From Alphaproteobacteria bacterium UBA7371 (GTDB lineage: Bacteria > Pseudomonadota > Alphaproteobacteria > UBA8317), in NCBI GenBank assembly GCA_002469865.1, contig DKOD01000018.1:1-5172 (forward strand): a DNA stretch of 5,172 bases. The letters run 5' to 3'. Each line of letters begins with the position of its first letter. Within the stretch, counting starts at the first letter, position 1. The translations under genes and the position numbers were made by a program. The notes below the pieces were generated by a model. That model was not told where the DNA came from. It saw nothing but the letters and a program-made list of their open reading frames with translations, and searched no databases. Of the stretch, positions 1 to 4,703 are shown piece by piece.

Positions 1-419
1 AAGCCATCACCCTCGACAGCCCTGGTAATGGCCAAGTTGGTGACACCAGGCTGGACCCGGGCCAATTGGTTTTCATAATCAATTTCCAAAATTTGATTAA
101 AGCGGGTCATCACCAACAAAATGGCATCTTCTGCTGGCAAGGAGCCTCCTGAAAGACTGGTGCCAGAGCCCCTGGGTACGATTTTAACACCTTCACTCTG
201 GGCGTAAGACATGATCTGCGCCACCTCAGCCACATCTTTCGGCAGAACAACCAACAAAGGCTTTTGGGTGTAAAGTGTCAGGGCATCGCAGGAATAGGGC
301 GAGAGTGCGGCGTCATCATAAACAACGCCATCATCACCAAGCATCTCCAACATGTCGCCAATGATACGCTGGCGGCGTTCCAGAATTTGGCTGTCTGCTT
401 CTGGCATTTTGGTGAGCAT
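1..419 (-). CDS. glcD: Glycolate oxidase FAD-linked subunit GlcD, N-terminal part (cut by window edge)
   Basis: This encodes the first 139 residues of a GlcD-type flavoprotein; the rest lies beyond base 1. GlcD is the FAD-binding catalytic subunit of glycolate oxidase (GlcDEF), which oxidises glycolate to glyoxylate and passes electrons to the membrane respiratory chain. Visible landmarks are SPYSCDALT (40-48), VVLP (57-60), the FAD pyrophosphate-binding PRGSGTSLSGGS (82-93), FNQILEID (107-114) and VQPGVTNLAI (122-131), in the order and spacing expected for the PCMH-type FAD domain. The ATG at 419 is chosen because an in-frame TAG lies four codons upstream and an AGGA box (427-430) sits 7 nt before it. 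It follows the acyltransferase gene by 37 nt on the same strand, so co-transcription is possible. A related FAD-linked D-lactate or 2-hydroxyglutarate dehydrogenase is the alternative, but PRGSGTSLSGGSLP and LAITRAV read as GlcD. Confidence 0.9.
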   Translation of the reverse strand, partial: MLTKMPEADSQILERRQRIIGDMLEMLGDDGVVYDDAALSPYSCDALTLYTQKPLLVVLPKDVAEVAQIMSYAQSEGVKIVPRGSGTSLSGGSLPAEDAILLVMTRFNQILEIDYENQLARVQPGVTNLAITRAVEGDG

Positions 420-456
420 GGCAATGTCCTATGGGCTAAATTCTGACAATTCATTT

Positions 457-1332
457 TTAAGAACTAGTTGAATCCGTCCCCGCCTTCAATCCAGAAGCGT
501 CAACCCGCCATCTGCGATGGAGCCAAAGCCAAAGATGTGGCTCCCGACGAATCCAACTGGATATTTCATCAGCCAAGCGCTGATGAACTTTTGGGTCATC
601 GCGCATGTCCAACATGGCTGGGGAAACAATGGCACGCCACTGGCCAGCGCGTCGGGTAAGGCGAACGGGAATTAAGGGGCATTGAACATGTTGTGCCATT
701 TGGATAGCACCTGGTGCCATCATGGCTGGCTGACCAAGGACATCGACCACGACACCTTTGGAAAGATGTTGGTCCACCATAATCAACAGTTTGCCCCCAT
801 TTTTGAGGTCTTTGAGCGCCTGAACGGCGCCGGCACGCCTTTTGGTAAAAATGGGGCCATTGCTTGCCAACAGCGCGTCACGGATGCCCTGCTCCACCAA
901 GGGGTTGTTGTAACGCCGGTACATGATGCCGACACCCTGCTCGCTAAGCACGCCGGGACGTCTCAGCAATTCCATAGGACCCATATGGGCTGTGGCAATG
1001 ACCACTGGCTGGCTTGGATCCCGCAGCAGCGCAATGGCGTTGCGATCGCCTTCCACTGCAAGACTGACAGGGCCTGGCTTCACAATAAGAGCAAGACTTT
1101 TGCCCCAAAAATGCCATACATTTTTGGCAAATTGACCCCGATCACCCAGGGCAAGTTGCGCTGCGGTTTTGTCAAGATTTTCAAAAAGAATCTTGGTTGC
1201 CGGAAGCACCATGGAAAGATGGTTCATGACCCACGCAAAAAGCCCCTCACGGACACGACCGGGAAGGGCTTGCACCAACCTGCAAAGGACCAACAAGCAA
1301 AACCATTCAAGGCGCTGCCATGCGCGCCCCAT
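457..1332 (-). CDS. LpxL/HtrB-family lysophospholipid (lipid A late) acyltransferase
   Basis: A 291-residue member of the LpxL/HtrB acyltransferase family, which transfers a fatty acyl chain from acyl-ACP onto the lipid A precursor at the cytoplasmic face of the inner membrane. The N-terminus (about residues 8-24, LEWFCLLVLCRLVQALP) is hydrophobic and resembles the usual single membrane anchor. The catalytic H-x4-E motif is H116-MGPM-E121. IMYRRYNNP (136-144) matches the family's YRP..NP block, KLLIMVDQH (181-189) the G..L...DQ block, LGQPAMMAPGA (199-209) the FG.PA...G block, and PHLWLWLHRRWR (265-276) the signature P.Q.LWLHRRW end. Length is close to the family norm of about 300. The FFG triplet is replaced by VLG, so the acyl donor or acceptor may differ from E. 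coli LpxL. The ATG starts 4 nt after the rpmJ stop, with AGGG (1341-1344) inside the rpmJ end as likely Shine-Dalgarno, suggesting translational coupling. Other members acylate ornithine lipids or related acceptors, so the substrate is inferred. Confidence 0.88.
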   Translation of the reverse strand: MGRAWQRLEWFCLLVLCRLVQALPGRVREGLFAWVMNHLSMVLPATKILFENLDKTAAQLALGDRGQFAKNVWHFWGKSLALIVKPGPVSLAVEGDRNAIALLRDPSQPVVIATAHMGPMELLRRPGVLSEQGVGIMYRRYNNPLVEQGIRDALLASNGPIFTKRRAGAVQALKDLKNGGKLLIMVDQHLSKGVVVDVLGQPAMMAPGAIQMAQHVQCPLIPVRLTRRAGQWRAIVSPAMLDMRDDPKVHQRLADEISSWIRREPHLWLWLHRRWRVDASGLKAGTDSTSS

Positions 1333-1336
1333 GGAA

Positions 1337-1462
1337 TTAACCCTGGCGGGCTTTGAAGCGACGCTGGGTCTTGTTAATCACATAGACGCGGCCGCGGCGA
1401 CGAACAATGCGGTTGTCACGGTGGCGGGCCTTAAGCGAACGAAGCGAGTTACGGATCTTCAT
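1337..1462 (-). CDS. rpmJ: 50S ribosomal protein bL36 (RpmJ), 41-residue cysteine-free form
   Basis: A 41-residue, strongly basic protein beginning MKIRNSLRSLKARH and ending NKTQRRFKARQG, which is diagnostic of bL36, a small large-subunit protein near the peptidyl-transferase region. It is the longer C-minus (YkgO-like) form common in Alphaproteobacteria: the Cys/His zinc ribbon of classical 37-38-residue bL36 is absent, and this copy has no cysteine at all. The frame stays open upstream to 1528 through part of the tRNA, but the real start is the ATG at 1462, since homology begins there and GAGAAG (1467-1472) lies 4 nt before it. It starts 26 nt after the tRNA-Val 3' end and stops 4 nt before the acyltransferase ATG, so it probably shares a transcript with both. 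Confidence 0.96.
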   Translation of the reverse strand: MKIRNSLRSLKARHRDNRIVRRRGRVYVINKTQRRFKARQG

Positions 1463-1488
1463 GATACTTCTCATCTGTCTGGGGTGCG

Positions 1489-1565
1489 TGGTGGGTCCAG
1501 GCAGACTCGAACTGCCGACCTCTGCCATGTCAAGGCAGCACTCTAACCAACTGAGCTATGGACCC
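1489..1565 (-). tRNA. tRNA-Val (anticodon GAC)
   Basis: A 77-nt cloverleaf read on the minus strand. The acceptor strands GGGTCCA (1565-1559) and TGGACCC (1499-1493) pair perfectly. The D arm is GCTC/GAGT with loop AGTTGGTTA. The anticodon stem CTGCC/GGCAG encloses loop TTGACAT, giving anticodon GAC, which reads GUC (and GUU) valine codons. The variable loop is AGGTC, and the T arm is GGCAG-TTCGAGT-CTGCC. The discriminator is A (1492) and the CCA tail is encoded in the DNA (1491-1489). All stems pair, with a single G-U in the D stem, so the gene looks intact. It lies 26 nt upstream of rpmJ with no terminator-like sequence between them. Confidence 0.97.
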
Positions 1566-1604
1566 GCAACCAGCACACCAAGGTTTCTTTTGCACGAAGC
1601 GAGC

Positions 1605-1633
1605 CGTATACATGCCTGCCGTCCCCGACGCAA
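1605..1633 (-). promoter_or_regulatory. Predicted sigma70-type promoter for tRNA-Val / rpmJ unit
   Basis: On the minus strand a -35-like TTGCGT (1633-1628) and a -10-like TATACG (1610-1605) are separated by exactly 17 nt. The predicted start is near 1598, about 33 nt before the mature tRNA 5' end. The bases after the -10 (GCTCGC) form a GC-rich discriminator, as is typical of stringently controlled stable-RNA promoters. The -10 overlaps the palindrome GTATAC, so it could be read on either strand. The hexamers match the consensus only partly (3/6 and 4/6), so position and spacing carry most of the weight. Confidence 0.5.
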
Positions 1634-1661
1634 TATCAGCCATCTGCACACCAAATTGTCC

Positions 1662-1665
1662 GGAG
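1662..1665 (+). promoter_or_regulatory. Shine-Dalgarno site that fixes the amidohydrolase start
   Basis: GGAG lies 5 nt before the ATG at 1671. The reading frame is open far upstream, through the antisense of the tRNA, so this site together with the start of family homology decides the start codon. An overlapping ATG at 1667 is out of frame. Confidence 0.7.
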
Positions 1666-1670
1666 CATGC

Positions 1671-2510
1671 ATGACCAACCCGCCCACGGCCACCAAAACG
1701 CAACCATCCCAAGACCAAATGGCGATGATCATCGGCATCCCACATAGCGGGCGCAATATTGATGACGCAGCGCTCATGGGCTGTGGTCACTGGACAAGAG
1801 CCGAACATGCGCAATTTGCCGACCCCTATCTTGACGTGCTGACGGAAAGCTTAAAGCCCATGGCTGATGGCTTGGTGGTGCAACATACTTCCCGTTCGCT
1901 CGTGGACACCAACCGTTGCCCAGGTGACCAGGCCAATGACGGTCCATGTCATTGTGATGGTGAACTTCACAAAAACGCAATCGGGCTCGGCCTAATGCCC
2001 AAAAGGGTATCTACCACCCGCCTTCTTGAGCGGCATGAACATGAAATGGCGTCACGCAGGGCTTTGTTCCTTCACAGTCAATATCATGAAAAAATGGCAT
2101 ATGAGGTGCAAAAACATACCAACAAGCAGATTCTTATACTGGAATTGCATTCCATGCCTGGAAGGTCAGGACGTGAACTTGGTTGGTGTGTTGGTAATAG
2201 GTTTGGCGCATCATCGGCCCCATGGATGTTGGAACTGGTCATGGGCGCTATTGCCAAACAATACCCCCGAGAGCATGTGGCAGCAAATAGCCCCTTTGCC
2301 GGGCTTTATTCTGCTTGGCTGCATGGCAAACCAGAGCAAGATGTCCATTTTTTGCAGCTAGAAGCCAATAGGCAACTTATTGGAACAACCCCTGAAGACG
2401 TGCAGCGCCATCAAGAAAAAATAGCAAACATCCTCGCCCACATAAAAAAAGAGGGCCCCCGAAGGAGCCCTAAGTTTAACAGGGAGGAAACGCCCTCGAA
2501 AGGGCATTGA
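1671..2510 (+). CDS. N-formylglutamate amidohydrolase family protein (HutG-like, COG3741 type)
   Basis: A 279-residue protein of the N-formylglutamate amidohydrolase (FGase) family. Characterised members are zinc hydrolases that cleave N-formyl-L-glutamate to formate and glutamate, the last step of one histidine-degradation route. Landmarks in order are IPHSGR (23-28), DPYLD (51-55), SRSLVDTNR (74-82), GLGLMPKR (105-112), YHEKM (138-142), ILELHSMPG (156-164) and LQLEANR (228-234). The His/Asp/Glu set (H25, D79, H139, H160, E231) fits the metal-binding and catalytic residues. Translation starts at the ATG at 1671, preceded by GGAG. The last 20 or so residues, from KKEGPRR onward, are basic and polar, fall outside the recognisable family core, and are encoded across the opposite-strand terminator. 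No other hut gene is in the window, so histidine catabolism is unproven. hisN nearby hints at a histidine or formyl-group link. Many alphaproteobacterial members are uncharacterised. Confidence 0.85.
   Translation: MTNPPTATKTQPSQDQMAMIIGIPHSGRNIDDAALMGCGHWTRAEHAQFADPYLDVLTESLKPMADGLVVQHTSRSLVDTNRCPGDQANDGPCHCDGELHKNAIGLGLMPKRVSTTRLLERHEHEMASRRALFLHSQYHEKMAYEVQKHTNKQILILELHSMPGRSGRELGWCVGNRFGASSAPWMLELVMGAIAKQYPREHVAANSPFAGLYSAWLHGKPEQDVHFLQLEANRQLIGTTPEDVQRHQEKIANILAHIKKEGPRRSPKFNREETPSKGH
2444..2471 (-). terminator. Intrinsic terminator of the oxidoreductase gene, inside the amidohydrolase 3' end
   Basis: On the minus strand an 8-bp stem, AGGGCTCC paired with GGGGCCCT through one T-G wobble, closes a TTCG tetraloop (stem-loop 2471-2452) and is followed by C and seven T residues (2450-2444). 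This is a textbook Rho-independent terminator. It lies 90 bp past the oxidoreductase stop, wholly within the last codons of the convergent amidohydrolase gene. In the plus orientation no T tract follows, so it should act for the minus strand only. Confidence 0.85.
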
Positions 2511-2557
2511 GAAGACGGGAATCTTCTCACTGCCAGAATAGATTGTGCAGCGCACAA
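2492..2557. repeat. Three further inverted repeats at the convergent gene junction
   Basis: Three perfect inverted repeats follow one another. The first is GCCCT-CGAA-AGGGC (2492-2505, 5 bp). The second is TGAGAAGA-cgggaa-TCTTCTCA (2508-2529, 8 bp), which includes the amidohydrolase TGA stop. The third is TTGTGC-AGC-GCACAA (2543-2557, 6 bp). None is directly followed by a T tract; the nearest plus-strand run is T6 at 2568-2573, 10 nt past the last hairpin. They could end or protect the 3' ends of either transcript. Symmetry makes the strand of action undecidable from sequence. Confidence 0.6.
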
Positions 2558-2560
2558 ATT

Positions 2561-3550
2561 TCAACCATTTTTTGTTACATCGATGACGATTTTTCCATTG
2601 GCCTTACGATCTTCAAGCAAGCTAAGGCCCTCCATGGCGCCAGAAAATCCATATAATTCAATATATTGAGGGTCGATTATTTTCTGTGAAACCTTTTTCA
2701 TGAGCCTCTTCATCACCGACACATATTGGGACGTGTCATGATGCACATAGGCCCCCCAGTAAAAGCCCAACACATCAACATTCTTCACCAATAAGTGATT
2801 TGCAGGAAACAAAGGTGGCTCCCCAGCGGCGAAACCAATAACCAAATAACGCCCCCCAAAGCCCAATAATGATAAGGATGGTTTCGCAATCGCACCCCCC
2901 AAAGCATCATAAACAACATTTATGGGTCTTGGCCCGAAAACTGCCTCAATTTGCCCACGAAAATCATCTCCAATCACAAAAACATGTTCGTAGCCTTGGG
3001 CTTGAAGCATTTCTTGACGCTCTGGGCTGCTAGCCGACAACACCACACGACAACCCAAGGCCCTGGCGAGTTCCGCAGCGGTTTTGCCCACGCCTGAAGA
3101 CGCCCCATGGATGAGCAGGGTGTCATTGGATGACAATTGGGCTCGATGGAATAAGCCTGCCTCAGAGGTTCCATAGCCAACCGGCAGACACACAGCTTGC
3201 TGGTTGCTGACATCATCATCAATGTCCACCAAATGATGCTGGGGAATGTTGCAACGCGTTGCCAAGCCACCATAATCCAAAAGCCCAACAACCCTTCGTC
3301 CACTCAAGGCGTGTCCTTGGGAAATCACACGGCCGGCCACTTCCAAGCCAGGAGAATAAGGTGGCTCTGGGCGAATCTGATAACGTCCTGCGCAAAGGAG
3401 AAGATCTGCAAAATTTAGGGCCACATGTTCAATTTGAACCTGCAGCTCGCCTTCCGCGCAAGGCGGAAGTTGCCAAGACGTGCATGCCAACTGACGAAAA
3501 TCGGAAGGTGCTTGCATGACAAGACCGGTTGCATCAGATGATCTGGTCAT
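2561..3550 (-). CDS. NADPH:quinone oxidoreductase-like protein (zinc-independent MDR superfamily)
   Basis: A 329-residue medium-chain dehydrogenase/reductase of the quinone oxidoreductase (QOR) group, predicted to be cytoplasmic and to reduce quinones or enones with NADPH. The GroES-like half shows NFADLLLCAGRYQ (46-58) and PGLEVAGRV (67-75). The Rossmann half carries the nucleotide-binding HGASSGVGKTAAELA (148-162), then YDALGGA (214-220), FGGRYLVIGFAAG (231-243) and FPANHLLVKN (248-257), followed by GFYWGAY (262-268), all typical of this subfamily. Catalytic and structural zinc cysteine clusters are absent. Length is the usual 320-335. The start is the ATG at 3550, because GGAG (3561-3558) lies 7 nt upstream and homology begins just after it; an in-frame ATG at 3607 would add 19 unsupported residues. 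The gene is divergent from hisN and convergent with the amidohydrolase, so probably monocistronic with the terminator at 2471-2444. The physiological substrate cannot be read from the sequence; an acryloyl-CoA or enoyl reductase role is possible. Confidence 0.9.
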   Translation of the reverse strand: MTRSSDATGLVMQAPSDFRQLACTSWQLPPCAEGELQVQIEHVALNFADLLLCAGRYQIRPEPPYSPGLEVAGRVISQGHALSGRRVVGLLDYGGLATRCNIPQHHLVDIDDDVSNQQAVCLPVGYGTSEAGLFHRAQLSSNDTLLIHGASSGVGKTAAELARALGCRVVLSASSPERQEMLQAQGYEHVFVIGDDFRGQIEAVFGPRPINVVYDALGGAIAKPSLSLLGFGGRYLVIGFAAGEPPLFPANHLLVKNVDVLGFYWGAYVHHDTSQYVSVMKRLMKKVSQKIIDPQYIELYGFSGAMEGLSLLEDRKANGKIVIDVTKNG

Positions 3551-3615
3551 GATCTTTCTCCATGAAAATGATGACACCACCCAATTAGGCTTTTTTGACA
3601 AATGCATAAAACCCC
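3551..3615. promoter_or_regulatory. 65-bp divergent promoter region between oxidoreductase and hisN
   Basis: This short spacer must hold the promoters of both divergent genes unless they start further inside the coding regions. On the minus side the oxidoreductase Shine-Dalgarno GGAG (3561-3558) is clear. On the plus side a CATAAA (3605-3610) could be a -10 that would place transcription start at or next to the hisN ATG. A perfect TTGACA (3595-3600) is present, but no -10 sits at the right distance on the plus strand. No operator-like inverted repeat is evident. Confidence 0.35.
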
Positions 3616-4395
3616 ATGACCCAAATTGAAATGACCCCAGATGAACGATTGGCCATGGAGGCTCTTGATGCGGCGCGGTTGGTTGTTGGCAAGGGTTTTC
3701 GTGCCGAATTCACCACCCAAAACAAAGCCACCGGCGGTCGCTTTGATCCTGTGACCCAAATTGACCAAGCGACCGAGGAGGCCATGCGCAACATTCTTCG
3801 CCTCGGGACCCACGGCATACGAGGCGAAGAAGCCGAGGATGAACCGGGCACCACAAACCAACATTGGCTCATTGACCCCATTGACGGCACGCGCGCCTTC
3901 ATGACGGGCATGCCAACCTTCATGACACTTTTGGGGCTTGTGGGCCCGCAAGGACCATCACTTGGTTATGCAGACCAGCCCATTCTGGGGGAACGCTTTG
4001 CTGGCAATAACCAAGACGCTTGGTTGATCTCAGCCCATGGGAAGAGGAGCATCAACACAAGGAGGCATGTGTCCCTTGACCAGGCGATTGCGGCCACCAC
4101 CTCACCAGATATTTTTGAGACCGATGCCGAGCGCAGCGCCCTTAGCCGCCTCAAACAAGCAACCCTTCTGATGCGCTATGGCGGGGATGCATATAGCTAT
4201 TGCATGCTTGCCATGGGCCAGTTGGATTTGGTGGTGGAAACCGGCTTACAACCCTACGACATCTGGCCACTTAAACCCATCATCGAGGGCGCTGGTGGTG
4301 TTGTTCTGAATTGGCAGGGCGGACAAGATTTTACTGGCCAAGTGGTGGCAGCAGGAACGCAGGCCCTGGCTGAAGAAGTCCTGACACTCCTTTAA
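3616..4395 (+). CDS. hisN: Histidinol-phosphatase, inositol-monophosphatase family (HisN type)
   Basis: A 259-residue Mg2+-dependent phosphatase of the inositol monophosphatase fold, best matched to HisN, which dephosphorylates L-histidinol phosphate in histidine biosynthesis. Metal and catalytic motifs are complete: K37 and DPVTQIDQATE (44-54), GEEAEDE (70-76; E71/E72), WLIDPIDGTRAF (84-95; D87, D90), and the C-terminal metal Asp in ETGLQPYDIWPLKPIIEGAGG (208-228; D215). MRYGGDAYSYCMLAMG (186-201) and LVVETGLQPYDI are characteristic of the HisN branch rather than SuhB or CysQ. Length matches the family (about 255-265). An in-frame TAA at 3607-3609 limits the start to the ATG at 3616 or at 3631; neither has a Shine-Dalgarno. 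Its TAA overlaps the stop of the convergent SCP2 gene. A broader inositol-phosphate or sugar-phosphate phosphatase activity is the main alternative. Confidence 0.88.
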   Translation: MTQIEMTPDERLAMEALDAARLVVGKGFRAEFTTQNKATGGRFDPVTQIDQATEEAMRNILRLGTHGIRGEEAEDEPGTTNQHWLIDPIDGTRAFMTGMPTFMTLLGLVGPQGPSLGYADQPILGERFAGNNQDAWLISAHGKRSINTRRHVSLDQAIAATTSPDIFETDAERSALSRLKQATLLMRYGGDAYSYCMLAMGQLDLVVETGLQPYDIWPLKPIIEGAGGVVLNWQGGQDFTGQVVAAGTQALAEEVLTLL

Positions 4396-4697
4396 GATTT
4401 CATCAATTTGGCAACCTGGCCAACAAGTTCCAAATCCCCACGGACCTTAATTTTGCGGGTCATAAGCGCCATGGCCGGATGGAGCTGTCCGTCCCTGATT
4501 TTTTTCAAATTGTCACTTGAAATTTCCACGTAAGAATTGGGGCCTTGAAGACCTGCATCTGCAGCCTTCGCTGTTTTTTTTGTCAGATCAACATGGACAT
4601 GGCCCATATCCGTAAGGTGCAGATCAATTAAGCCTTCGGCAACATCTTTGTTCTGTAGGTTGGTTGTGATGCGGTCCGCCAGCTCCTGTAGGGTCAT
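4392..4697 (-). CDS. SCP2 sterol-binding/lipid-transfer domain protein
   Basis: A stand-alone 101-residue SCP2 domain, a small cytoplasmic alpha/beta fold with a hydrophobic tunnel that binds lipids or fatty acyl-CoA. Recognisable features are the beta strands around GLIDLHLTDMGHVHVDLT (22-39), VEISSDNLKKIRDGQLHPAMALMTR (57-81; the family's D-x-L-x-x-L/I-x-x-G-x-L...A-x-M block) and KIKVRGDLELVGQVAKL (82-98; the GKIKVKGD block). It is slightly shorter than typical SCP2 domains of about 110-120 residues. It begins 6 nt after the MaoC stop with little Shine-Dalgarno, so it is likely translated by coupling. Its stop (4394-4392) shares TTAA with the hisN stop, leaving no room for a separate terminator. 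The ligand cannot be told from sequence; acyl-CoA delivery to the neighbouring hydratase is an inference. Confidence 0.87.
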   Translation of the reverse strand: MTLQELADRITTNLQNKDVAEGLIDLHLTDMGHVHVDLTKKTAKAADAGLQGPNSYVEISSDNLKKIRDGQLHPAMALMTRKIKVRGDLELVGQVAKLMKS

Positions 4698-4703
4698 GGC
4701 AGA

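Noticed and set aside
682..1356. A 224-codon open frame on the plus strand opposite the acyltransferase gene
   Set aside because: Its translation has no recognisable domain and is rich in His, Lys and Gln, as antisense shadows often are. The minus strand carries a complete family signature over the same bases.
1463..1528. N-terminal extension of rpmJ by 22 residues
   Set aside because: It runs into the tRNA gene. bL36 homology begins exactly at the ATG at 1462, which has its own GAGAAG box.
1489..1565. tRNA-Val as an integration site for a mobile element
   Set aside because: No integrase gene, no repeated tRNA 3' fragment and no compositional change is seen on either side.
1407..1670. In-frame upstream extension of the amidohydrolase
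   Set aside because: It would translate the antisense of tRNA-Val and part of rpmJ, has no family homology, and a good Shine-Dalgarno precedes the ATG at 1671.
3595..3600. Perfect TTGACA as a -35 box for hisN
   Set aside because: A -10 at 16-18 nt spacing would fall within the first codons of hisN, where there is no TATAAT-like sequence. Probably chance in an AT-rich spacer.
3551..3607. N-terminal extension of the oxidoreductase by 19 residues to an ATG at 3607
   Set aside because: No family similarity and no Shine-Dalgarno. It would fill the divergent promoter spacer, while the ATG at 3550 has GGAG at the right distance.
4404..4425. Inverted repeat TTGGC-AACCTG-GCCAA near the hisN/SCP2 junction
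   Set aside because: A 5-bp stem with no T tract on either strand and inside SCP2 coding sequence; too weak to call a terminator.
4562..4581. Plus-strand hairpin CAGC-CTTC-GCTG followed by eight T residues, as a hisN terminator
   Set aside because: The stem is only 4 bp, lies about 170 nt past the hisN stop, and the T run is explained by the Lys-Lys-Thr codons of the SCP2 gene. Possible but unsupported.
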